This document shows positions 37,001-48,200 of a stretch of DNA of 64,000 nucleotides, piece by piece. The position numbers and the translations under genes are program-made. The stretch spans positions 5,227,747-5,291,746 of the forward strand of contig NC_064044.1 of NCBI RefSeq assembly GCF_932526225.1, in the 5' to 3' direction. Below the pieces are notes generated by a model. That model was not told the DNA's origin. It saw nothing but the letters and a program-made list of their open reading frames with translations, and made no database searches. Source of the DNA: Nematostella vectensis. Lineage: Eukaryota; Cnidaria; Anthozoa; Actiniaria; Edwardsiidae. Positions within the stretch are counted from its first letter, which is position 1, and every line of letters starts with the position of its first letter.

Positions 37001-38369
37001 TTTCTGGAACCCATTTTTTGTCTGCTTATCTAGTACAGAACATGGCTGGTCTTAAATAGGGCAAAATACGGGAGGGGAATAGTATAAAGCTTTTGTCTTA
37101 TTCTTTCAGAATCATCTTCATTTTTGCTGTAACCAATTTTTTTGGGGGCTTATCTAGTGCAGAACATGGCCAGTCTTAAATAGGGCAAAATACGGGAGGG
37201 GCAAAATACGGGAGGGACAAATTACGGGAGGGGTAAAATACGGGAGGGGCAAAATACGGGAGGGAAAAATACGGGAGGGGCAAATTACGGAGGAGATTGT
37301 TGCTTTCTGAAATGTTTACCTCTTCTCAGCAATCTCCTTTTATAACATAAGATATATATGATCGTGCTTCTGGTAGATTCCGACCCGTGCTACCCCTCCC
37401 CCTGTAAAAATGCTGGCACGTGCGTGGAAGTGGGCGACTCTTACCAGTGTTCGTGTCACGTGGGTTGGATTGGAAAGGACTGTGGCAGTAAGTACCACGT
37501 GTACTGTAAAATATGAAATTACACAGGAAAGCTAATCTATGAATTCAATAGAATTGTACTTCGCATAGGCGCTCGGTTCTACTAATAGAGAATTTAACAG
37601 AGAGAAAACCTTACCCGCTACACCTACACCAGATCTCTAATGAGCTTATCCCTCTTTTTATCAGATGTTGCAGAGCCTTTATATTTGTCTTTCAGCGGAG
37701 TCGAAATGTCTTCCTATCAACCCCTGCCAAAACGGAGGGACGTGTTCTGAGAGCCTGGGCACTTATCGGTGTAACTGCATGAGTGGCTGGCAGGGGCTCA
37801 GCTGTGAGGGTAAGTAACGGTCCCTGTCGTGATTGACACTCATGAATCTTTTCGAGTCTCGCTTTTGTATTTTTTTACAAAGCGTACGTAATTCTTTACT
37901 TTCTTGTTTTATTGTAGTTTCAGCTCCAGATACAAGCGCAGGTATTTAAACAGCATTTAAAATCCTTCGAACTATGAAAAAAGAAAATAATACATCGAGT
38001 TCAAGTCGAATTCGAGTTCTTACTTTCATATCTTGGTCTTTTGGCCCTAGGAATTTTGCTATGACAAAATGGCAGCTGACTAACATATAAAAGAAAACGG
38101 ACAAATTTAGTCCAACTTTGTTTCATAATGGCTTTATTATCCTCTTTATCGGACTTGAATTGGGCATTGAAAAGCCTCGCTTTCTAGCGATAGAAGGGTT
38201 ATCTTCGCTGCTGTTGATTAGAAACCTGTTTGTAACTGCAGTTGGCTGTGGTTCCTGTCATCCTAACGCATATTGTATGATGGACAAATGTGTATGTAAC
38301 CCTGGTTACATCGGCGATGGCATCACGTGTGACGTAACAGGTCACGAAGACGAGAAAAGGGTTGGTTAA
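32280..38369 (+). CDS. Gene D: secreted proline-rich (VPxPVP) multi-EGF protein, 7 exons, 788 aa
   Basis: Exons: 32280-34041, 34799-34915, 35645-35755, 37377-37487, 37696-37809, 37918-37941, 38242-38369; all phase 1, total 2367 nt. The first in-frame ATG is at 32280 (the open frame extends to a TTG at 32244). [20 protein letters not shown] is the signal peptide core. Exon 1 then gives a basic region, a Gly/His/Met/Tyr region with repeated HVMDPSYG, and about 200 residues of Pro-rich repeat ([22 protein letters not shown]). Five EGFs follow; the last (CHPNAYC ... GYIGDG) is the short type also found in gene B. The chain ends GHEDEKRVG at TAA 38367-38369; AATAAA is at 39006. Proline repeats of this kind are typical of structural extracellular materials such as cuticle or silk-like proteins. 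Function here is inferred. Confidence 0.84.
34954..35122. mobile_element. hAT-like MITE (CAGGGGCGGATCC ends) in gene D
   Basis: Begins CAGGGGCGGATCCAGG and ends AAATCCGCCCCTG, a terminal inverted repeat typical of small non-autonomous hAT elements; length 169 bp. It lies 39 bp after an EGF exon. No clear 8-bp target duplication could be matched. Confidence 0.75.
36605..37290 (+). repeat. About 123-bp tandem array and 17-bp GGGCAAAATACGGGAGG units in gene D intron 3
   Basis: Five related units start near 36610, 36721, 36843, 36967 and 37091. Each contains a run such as TCTTATTCTTTCAGCATCATC, a good-looking 3' splice site, and ends with AAATAGGGCAAAATACGGGAGGGG. The last part (37183-37290) is that terminal motif repeated alone six or seven times at 16-18-bp spacing. 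The true acceptor of the next exon follows at 37376. Confidence 0.88.
37918..37941 (+). CDS. 24-nt microexon of gene D
   Basis: Eight codons (VSAPDTSA with the borrowed base) flanked by a strong acceptor (TTTCTTGTTTTATTGTAG) and donor GCAG|GTATTT, phase 1 on both sides, between two EGF exons. It would insert a short Ser/Pro/Thr linker. Because it is symmetric it can be skipped without changing frame. Confidence 0.6.
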
Positions 38370-40132
38370 CACTGATTTGGTTAACATCTGATTTTTTTAG
38401 ATTTAAAGAAAAAGCCAGTTGGGGGGTGATCCCCCCCAATTATCCAATTATCATCTCCCTTGTATCGTCCCCCCCCCCTCATTTTCCGTCACGGCCCTGG
38501 GTAACGTGCGCGCGCACCCCTCTTGGCCCCTAAAACGAATTCCTTATTAAAGGATCTTCAGATACTATCCTTTTTCAATGATACCTACGATTGGGACAAT
38601 CCCCCCCTACCCCGGCAATTAGGGTGATTTAGATCCACGACGCCGGCAAGAAGACGCCGCATCGCGCACGTTCGATTGCGCGCGCACGCTTTTCTAGCCG
38701 GCGTCGCGTCCTGTTCAGGACGGCATTTCATGGTTTTTTACGTCGTCTTCAAGATGGGACGCCGGCAAAAATTTGCGTGCGCGCGCAATCGAACGTGCGC
38801 GAGGCGGCGTCCTCTTGCCGGCGTCGTGGATTTAAATCACCCTATTTTTTTTGAACGCGCCTGTTGTTATACCGCGCTCTTCAATTGTACCCTTTGTACC
38901 CCCTACACCCCCTGTACTTATATTGAGGCTTCCTAAAAATTGGTGTCGGTCATATGCTAAATTTTCATGTATTACGTTTAGGTTCTACACCGCGGATTTA
39001 TGAAGAATAAAAAAAGCAAGATGACAAAAGTGCATTAAAAGAGCAGGACTCGGAAAGTCGGAAAGAGGAACAGGATTGAGTATCAACACAAAGAAAATGT
39101 ACGACTTGCAAATTTAGTGGTGGTAAAGACATCAAAGTCTCTAATCATTTCGCTTGTTCATAATCTAGCGATGGTACCACTTTTTGATAGCCATCGTGAG
39201 AAATTTTTTTGTGAAAAAAAAGGGTATTAATTTCGATGAACTGTCCTTAATGAGAGGCTGTGATGTCATCAGTGGCTAATTAGATGGCAAATGTACTCAA
39301 ATGAGATCTACCTGTGTGCGGTTTAAGTGAACAGTACGCGCGGCGTCCAATTTGCGTTAAACCAGCTCTTCTCAACCAATCACAGCTCGCGTGTTACCAA
39401 CGTTTAAATAAATTATTACATAAATAATTACAGCAAAATACTGTATACCATATCAACCACAATCCTCGCAGTAACATTTAGCAAACTTTTTTATTTACAA
39501 ACGATAATTCTTTGAATATCAACATAAGCAAATTCTTTGCTGGCTCCACTGACATATTATTCGTATAACGCATAAACGAATTATCTATTTATCTGTTCCC
39601 AGTGCTTGCTCTCGCTTTTTAGTATTTGTCCAGATTTAATAACGTTAAAGTGTCCTAGTCAGTCACACATTTGTCATTGTTTTAATTCAATTTTGGCAGA
39701 AAATTTATACGATGACATTTCGAAATAATGATCTAAGAACAAAGTTTAAAACTTCTTTTACAAATTCAAATCAAGATTATAGCAAAAGCTTCCCAGATCT
39801 AGCCGATGGAAATGGATTCATCTTAACACAAGGTACTTTGCCAGGGTGACAAAATGGCAGGTGTCAGGGACCCGTTAAGGAAGAATCTACGAGGAATGTC
39901 TAACCAGTCAATCAAAACAGATCACAGAACCCCTGCTTCATTGTCCGTGACATTTACTGGGTGTAAATAGACAATAGTTTGAATCCAATTCTGTATATTA
40001 AACTTGGAATTAAATTATTTTAGGAATATTTACAGCTGAAAAAATGGTTTGACCTTATTTTGTGTAACCACTGTGGCATTGTCAATCATATATGCACAAT
40101 TCTTTGAACTACCTATACCTTACTTATTTCTA
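38370..40132. other. 3' flank of gene D and intergenic DNA
   Basis: Apart from the palindromic element at 38621-38843 and the AATAAA at 39006-39011 nothing coding is seen. Poly-C runs occur at 38425 and 38470. The rest is AT-rich and unassigned. Confidence 0.5.
38621..38843. mobile_element. GC-rich palindromic MITE (AGGGTGATTTA ends, TA flanks)
   Basis: Left AGGGTGATTTAGATCCACGA, right TCGTGGATTTAAATCACCCT; arms of about 75 bp continue through CGCCGGCAAGAAGACGCC and the GCGCGCGCA segment, around a 60-bp centre. TA dinucleotides flank both tips, as expected for a Tc1/mariner-type target. In RNA it would form a long stable hairpin. It stands out by its GC content against AT-rich surroundings. 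Confidence 0.85.
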
Positions 40133-41003
40133 TACATCCGGGAGTTTGACATAACCTTATATGGCAACCCTATTAGTGCGCTGTTGTATGAATCATGCCC
40201 TGTACATCCAGGAGTTTAGCATAACCTTATATGACAACCCTATTAGTGCGATGTTGTATGAATCATGCCCTGTACATCCGGAAGTTTGGCATAACCTTTT
40301 ATGACAACCCTATTAGTGCGCTGTTGTATGAATCATGCCCTGTACATCCGGAAGTTTGGCATAACCTTATATGACAACCCTATTAGTGCGCTGTGGTATG
40401 AATCATGCCCTGTACATCCGGGAGTTTGGCATAACCTTATATGGCAACCCTATTAGTGCGATGTTGTATGAATCATGCTCTGTACATCCGGAAGTTTGGC
40501 ATAACCTTATATGACAACCCTATTAGTGCGCTGTTGTATGAATCATGCCCTGTACATCCGGAAGTTTGGCATAACCTTATATGACAACCCTATTAGTGCG
40601 CTGTTGTATGAATCATGCCCTGTACATCCGGAAGTTTGGAATAAACTTATATGACAACCCTATTAGTGCGCTGTGGTATGAATCATGCTCTGTACATCCG
40701 GGAGTTTGGCATAACCTTATACGGCAACCCTATTAGTGCGCTGTGGTATGAATCATGCTCTGTACATCCGGGAGTTTGGCATAACCTTATATGGCAACCT
40801 ATTAGTGCGCTGTGGTATGAATCATGCTCTGTACATCCGAGAGTTTGGCATAACCTTATATGACAACCCTATTTGTGCGCTGTTGTATGAATCATGCTCT
40901 GTACATCCGGGAGTTTGGCATAACCTTATATGGTAACCCTATGAGTGCGCTGTACTGTGAATCCTGCCCTGCATACGGGCTCCTGGTATGACCTTATTTG
41001 GCG
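40133..41003 (-). repeat. 70-bp tandem array, about 12 units, starting in the last coding exon of gene E
   Basis: Units spaced exactly 70 bp (TACATCC at 40133 and 40203) run up to the terminal exon of the GPCR. The exon's last 60 or so coding bases and its stop (CCCTATGAGTGCGCTGTACTG on the plus strand) are a diverged copy of the same unit (CCCTATTAGTGCGCTGTTGT). So the array probably grew from the coding end and extends through the 3' UTR and beyond. The near-identity of units outside the exon indicates recent amplification. Confidence 0.9.
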
Positions 41004-44000
41004 CGGCCATTGTTTTGCTGCTTTGACGTTTCTTGAGCGGCGTGCTGTTACTGTCTGGAGTTCGACTGTTGGAGCTCTCCCATTTGAAGAGCTTTAAATG
41101 AACAGCAGCCCGTAGCTGAAACCATCAGAAATACATGACCAAATGCATCATTATCATAATTTTACACATTTGCTTGTTGTAACATATTAACTTTACGTCT
41201 CGTTTGTTATTCACCTTATATTCCAGTGAAGAATTTTCACGCGCGCTCATTGGTCAATACGGGTCACGTGCACATTTTCACAGTACAAATATCAGTCGAT
41301 AACGTGCAGGCGAAGTGATATCTGTCCTGTGAACACGTAAGCGCGCGCATAATACACTTTTCGCATTTCTCATCCGCGGACATTATCCGCCGATATCACA
41401 GTGAGCCAAAGAAGGGATTTATTTATTTTATATCCCATTTACGCGCATACGCGATTATCCGGGAGCTTCAATATATATTGGCGAACACGTGATAATCTTG
41501 TAATCGGAATGATAGGTACACGGGTAAAATGGCCCCTTCAAACATATTTGTCAATTTTTCGGTTAAGCAAAAAAAAAAAACCCTGACATTTTTTGTAAGC
41601 GCAATTATGCGCACCATCACGTAACTCGTGTTAACCTAGTTTTGTATTGTAAATAGTGTAAATGGTTCTTATTCTCGCTTATACAAGGGGTAAGGTGCAT
41701 ACCCCCAATAAAAAAACGTCATCTTAAAAAACGTCACCTATTGCAATGAGAAACTAATGAAATGTTGCTACAATATAATTTTAATTCTTACCTCTGTGCT
41801 TCTGACACAGTGAAAAACAAAGATCATGAAACCCTGAAAGGGAAATAAACACGCATTACAAAATCAGAAAAGGCAATTTTGGTAACCGTATTAACTTGTC
41901 ACCGCAGAAGGTATTCAAGTAATCTTATAATTCTCGGATTTTAATAGGCACCGCCCTTAAATAGTAATACGTTTCTAATTAAAATCTTCATTTTTCTGGA
42001 AGGAATTGCTATATGTTTGTAGTAGGCGTAATACATAATAGTCACGTGATATTTGGAAAATTGGAAATGTCGTAAGGAGGACAAACTTTCCAAGATCAAC
42101 TGTATGTAGTTCCTTGATGGGGACTTGCGCTTAGAGATCACGTGACCTTTAGGGTGGCAAATTCAAACGATATAAACACAGAATGGACTGCGCCCATCTC
42201 ATTAAGGAACGACGGACGAAAGAATAAAATGTTTAGCTAAAATAAACCATTTCTGGAAAAAAAAATCTGCCGTTATTTGTAAGTGCTAAAAAGTTGCTTT
42301 TGTTGTTATTCTGCTATTAAGCCTGAGCGGGCGCGAGTCACGTGATCTCTTAGCGCAAAGTATTCTATTGTCGAAAGACGATAGGTAGGATATAGAATCA
42401 CCTGTAAGGAGTTGAGGATTGTGAAGACGTATCGCCCGGCGACACCACCGACATTACCAAGGCTGAGTAGCCCAAATAGCCACGTGACTCCAAACAAGGG
42501 CAATAGAATCATACACGCCCGAGCACTGGTCCTGTCACGAATGATTAAATCGCATGAAAACAGGCCTTGATTAAAGAAGTGCTGTTTTACAGCATCATTT
42601 ATATTCTTTTACTAAATACCATTCTATCTTCATTGTTTTTTCTATCGATTCCTCTTTGTCTTTTCCAGAGGGTTGCTTACTAAGATAGGTATATCGTAAC
42701 ACTTACTAAGTTTAGGGTTTCAAAACAATCTGTTTCGCGCGGGCATCTCTTTCACTGTTTGGTTACAGAAAAGATCCATTACCAACCCTTCCTTCTCAAT
42801 GAAAGGAAATCTAATTTCTCAGAGCTCGAAACTTTTAATGACTGAGCACCCACTCAGCAATAAGTATTCGGTTACAATGATTGCATGGCAGTGCTGTTCC
42901 TGGCGAGAAGACTGTTAATTACCTTATGCTAGACATGTTAATGGAGTTGATGGTCTTCACTGACTTGAGGTTGGACATCTCACGAATCACTGTGATCAGG
43001 ATGACAAGGTTCGCCTGCAACATGTACATGCATTATGTGTTTTCGTCGAAAGAGACGGACCATTTGATATTTGACGGGGGGATAGGCTGATCCAAATGTT
43101 GTTGTTTTTTAGCGGCTTGAATTTGCCACTCAAAATGTCATGTGTCTTTGAAGTGCAATTTGTTAACTGATTACTCTAACCTTCTTAAACAAAGTGGCGC
43201 TTTTAACCTATTAAGACTGGGCTATTTTGAGCTGTCTGTGACTAAGAGGGGACTTTAGAAGCACACTAGCATACACACATTGGCACCAGTCGGGCAAAGA
43301 CGTGTGTGTATGCTAGGTGCTTTTAAAGTCCACATTTTGTGTATACATACTCGCAAGGATAGTTTGGCTATCCGACGGAGTTTTAGACTAGCAAAGGTCG
43401 CATGAGTGATCCGCACAATTGGCATCACGCTAGCCCGGTCGCAGCTCTAGATCCCACATGGATCTAAGCTGTGGTTTAAAGCACTTCGTTCGAGTCGAAG
43501 TCGCCCTGCAGTTTTTTTTTGCCGATGAAGTTTAACTGAGGCAAACCGGCTATGCCATGCTGACGAGTCCTAATAAGGACGAAACAGCTGTCCATGGTTG
43601 CCGAACTGCACGGGTAATAGACTGTGCTAGCGTCCCGTCTTGGCCCGACTGGTGCCAATGTGTGTATGCTAGTGTGCTTCTAAAGTCCAGTAAGAGGGGA
43701 GAGGGGGGGGGGGGGAGGGGGTTGGGCTAAAAGAGCCCCCCTCCGTATTTCATGAACCGCTTAGGCTACGACAATCAAAGTAACAGACAATGATCACCAG
43801 CATGTAAAGAGGTGTCACGCCCTATTTTGGGTATAGTCGAATGAATTAGGACGTCACAATGACGTCATAAATACGATGTCTAGATATTTTTTCAAACATA
43901 GCCTAAATTATCAGATATCGGGTTGAAATCTTTTTACATCATTTAGATATGTCAAAATCATCGTTTTAACGGCTTTATAATGCAAAAGGGCCATAAAAAC

Positions 44001-45213
44001 TTTAATAATAATTTTTTGGGAAGAATTTCCGCCATCTTGGGTCCGCCATCTTTGTTCCGCCATTTTTGGATTCTTATGGTTTTTGCAAAAAAAACTGTAA
44101 TTATTACAAAAAAAGTATTTGCATGCATTTATTACTGCTCATAGTAATGATAAATGCATAATATTAGCTTTTAAAGTGTCATCTAGTAAATCTAGTGACA
44201 TTTTTAACAACAGCTTCGTGAGAGCAAAATTTACCCACCCCTCCCCCCAAATATCCGATGTTAAAAATTCTAGCGCTGTTGTGAAACTTGTCACCTAAAC
44301 AAACTTTTAAAGTCAAAAGAGGCATTTAAATCTGAGAAACAGGACCAAAATATAAAAAAATCACTACTTTTTAGTTTTTGGGAAACCAATAGCTTCTATG
44401 GTTCACAAGTTATAGCAATCTTCCAGGAGGGGGGGGGCTTAAAGAGTCCCCCCCAGTCTGAATAGGGTTAATATATTTATTGCACTCGTTTTGTGTGTGT
44501 TTGGCCTCATTTTGGCAACGGGTTGATAATACATTGATAACATCAAGTATCGTGATGTCTCTTGAAAATACTCGAGCTCGGTTGGGAGTCAATCGAACGC
44601 AAAGTGAAGTCACAAAGGCTTTCCAGGGGGTGTTAATAGTAAAAAAACATCATAAATGTCATTATATTCACTCAACCACTCACCGTTGTTATAGCAACCA
44701 CGGGACCAACAAATGTCCAAATAAGGTGGTTTGCATGAGCGAGCCAACAGCTGGTATCAAAAGGACGCACATTAGAAAAAGAAGCCAAGACAGGGGGATT
44801 TTTTTAAAAGACGGCATATTAGAGAAGTAGATTGATAAATAATAGCATAGGCTTTAAAAATAAATATGTATAATTAAGAGAAAAGGAAAAGATAAGTATA
44901 TAAAATCTACGACATCTTCAAAATCTGGATACGGTAGCGATTAGTTTTTATGCAAACTTACAAATGCTCGTTGACGTAAGTCGAAATTCCCCCGGTACCA
45001 AATGCTGCAGCAAACAGTGAACCCACCACCACTAGTGCCGGAAATCCTACAAAAAAATACGCAAAAAGGTTTAAAACTATACATGATGATGATGATAATG
45101 TAACTCCTTCTGATGATGATAGCGAATAGCGTGATGACGATTATTATGACGACGATGATGATAATGATTATGGTGATAACAACAACAATGATAGTGATGA
45201 TGATGAGGATGAA

Positions 45214-45264
<51 letters not shown>

Positions 45265-48200
45265 AACAACAATGATGGTGTTGATGGTAATGATAAAAAA
45301 AATCCATGGGCTTATATAATAATTTACCCAAGGGGGAAAACTAGGAAAAGTCATATTGAAGGAGGAGGGGGGAAATTGGTAAATCCAAGGGAGAAATAAC
45401 AAGATCCAAGGGGTATTAATTAATGGTAATTCCAGGTGTCTTGAAGAAATACTTCCAATAGGAGTAATAGAAGGGTTTAGGGAATAAAAGCCATACAGTA
45501 GTTCTTCATGTATAAGAATCTGAGTTTAAGAACCTGTTAGCCTAAAATTTTCATTTTCAGCACCCTCCACATAAGAGGCTTTTGAGGCTACATTTTCCAT
45601 TTTATTCGTATTGGAGGGGTTACTGTGAAAATTTTTAAAAGGTATACTACTGATTTAAGATTATCATCTGTATTTTAAAGTAATTTTATGAGCTTGGTCA
45701 ACTTAGTTTTGTCTTGTTACAATGAATATATAGAAATATAAGAACCTGTTTTAAGCAAGTACCATTTATATAAGAACTTAATTAAAAAAATAATAAAAAA
45801 AACAGGTTGTTATGTGAAGGGAACTACTGTATAGTAGTCAATGTTTAGTTGTCAATGTTTGTGATTATCCAATCAGTTTGTTTACCTTACGTTTTTCTGA
45901 CTAACTGAGATAGCAAAATCATTGGCAGGTGTTGTTTTTTCAGAAGTAAAAAGCAGTGTACACAGTGCAACTGAAATTTCCAAATTACTGAATTTATTTT
46001 CACAGGAGACTAACAAGGTGGCTGAGTTTGTTCACTCTATGGACGAGAAAGAAATGCGAGTGATGGAGGAATGTGGTGGTGGTGGTGGTGGTGGCGGTGG
46101 TGGTGGTGGTGGTGGTGGTGGTGGTGGTGGTGGTGGTGATTATGGTGGTGGTGGTGGTGGTGGTTATTATGGTGGTGATGGTGGTGGTGGTTATTATGGT
46201 GGTGGTGGTGGTGGTGGTGGTTATTATGGTGGTGGTGGTGGTGGTTATTATGGTGGTGGTGGTGGTTATTATGGTGGTGGTGGTTATTATGGTGGTTGTG
46301 GTGGTGGTGGTGGTTATTATGGTGGTGGTGGTGGTGGTTATTATGGTGGTGGTGGTGGTTATTATGGTGGTGGTGGTGGTTATTATGGTGGTGGTGGTGG
46401 TTATTATGGTGGTGGTGGTGGTTATTATGGTGGTGGTGGTGGTGGTTATTATGGTGGTGGTGGTGGTGGTTATTATGGTGGTGGTGGTGGTGGTTATTAT
46501 GGTGGTGGTTGTGGTGGTGGTTATTATGGTGGTGGTGGTGGTTATTATGGTGGTGGTGGTGGTTATTATGGTGGTGGTGGTGGTGGTGGTTATTATGGTG
46601 GTGGTGGTGGTGGTGGTTATTGTGGTGGTTATTATGGTGGTGGTGGTGGTGGTGGTGGTGGTGGTGGTTATTATGGTGGTGGTGGTGGTGGTGGTGGTTA
46701 TTATGGTGGTGGTGGTGGTGGTGGTGGTGGTTATTATGGTGGTGGTGGTTATTATGGTGGTGGTGGTGGTGGTGGTTATTATGGTGGTGGTGGTTATTAT
46801 GGTGGTTGTGGTGGTGGTGGTGGTTATTATGGTGGTGGTGGTGGTGGTTATTATGGTGGTGGTGGTGGTTATTATGGTGGTGGTGGTGGTTATTATGGTG
46901 GTGGTGGTGGTGATTATGGTGGTGGTGGTGGTGGTGGTTATTATGGTGGTGGTGGTTATTATGGTGGTGGTGGTGGTTATTATGGTGGTGGTGGTTATTA
47001 TGGTGGTTGTGGTGGTGGTGGTGGTTATTATGGTGGTGGTGGTGGTGGTTATTATGGTGGTGGTGGTGGTTATTATGGTGGTGGTGGTGGTTATTATGGT
47101 GGTGGTGGTGGTTATTATGGTGGTGGTGGTGGTTATTATGGTGGTGGTGGTGGTGGTTATTATGGTGGTGGTGGTGGTGGTTATTATGGTGGTGGTGGTG
47201 GTGGTTATTATGGTGGTGGTTGTGGTGGTGGTTATTATGGTGGTGGTGGTGGTTATTATGGTGGTGGTGGTGGTTATTATGGTGGTGGTGGTGGTGGTGG
47301 TTATTATGGTGGTGGTGGTGGTGGTGGTTATTGTGGTGGTTATTATGGTGGTGGTGGTGGTGGTGGTGGTGGTGGTGGTTATTATGGTGGTGGTGGTGGT
47401 GGTGGTGGTTATTATGGTGGTGGTGGTGGTGGTGGTGGTGGTTATTATGGTGGTGGTGGTTATTATGGTGGTGGTGGTGGTGGTGGTTATTATGGTGGTG
47501 GTGGTTATTATGGTGGTTGTGGTGGTGGTGGTGGTTATTATGGTGGTGGTGGTGGTGGTTATTATGGTGGTGGTGGTGGTTATTATGGTGGTGGTGGTGG
47601 TTATTATGGTGGTGGTGGTGGTGATTATGGTGGTGGTGGTGGTGGTGGTTATTATGGTGGTGGTGGTTATTATGGTGGTGGTGGTGGTTGTGGTTATTAT
47701 GGTGGTGGTGGTGGTGGTGGTTGTTATGGTGGTGGTGGTGGTGGTGGTGGTGATTATCACAACTGTGATAATGATAAAGGTAATGCAGATAATGATTATG
47801 ATTACAATGATCGTGATGAAGATAATGCCAATTATGACATTGATGATTATAATATGAAAATGAAATTGACTGTTGTCTTACCGTAGCAGAAGCAGTAAGC
47901 ATATTTCATTTTCATGTTTGTCTGGAATACTTTGACCACGAGGCGATACAAGTAGACGCCCTCAATAAGCATCCAGCAGAACGCGGCGAGGTAGAAATAG
48001 TGGATTAATGCTGCGACGGCAACGCAAACAATCTACGAGGGAAATTTGATATCTCCTTTTTGATACTTATGAGACACTTTGATACGGAACCTTAAAGGAA
48101 GAAGGGGAATCACGGAACTTTAAATGAAGAAAGGGAATCACCCAGTGTGTTAGCGCGTCAGCGTATGGGGCCTTTCCTCTGCTGAAACGAGTTCGATTCT

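Noticed and set aside
40651-40936. Short frames of GMNHALYIREFGITLYG type
   Set aside because: They arise from the 70-bp tandem array and have no start context or domain.
45922-47886. Long plus-strand frame encoding Gly/Tyr repeats, and Thr/Ile or His/Asn frames on the minus strand
   Set aside because: All are six-frame products of the GGT/TAT simple array inside an intron of the well-supported GPCR gene. No signal peptide, no conserved flanks and every frame is open.
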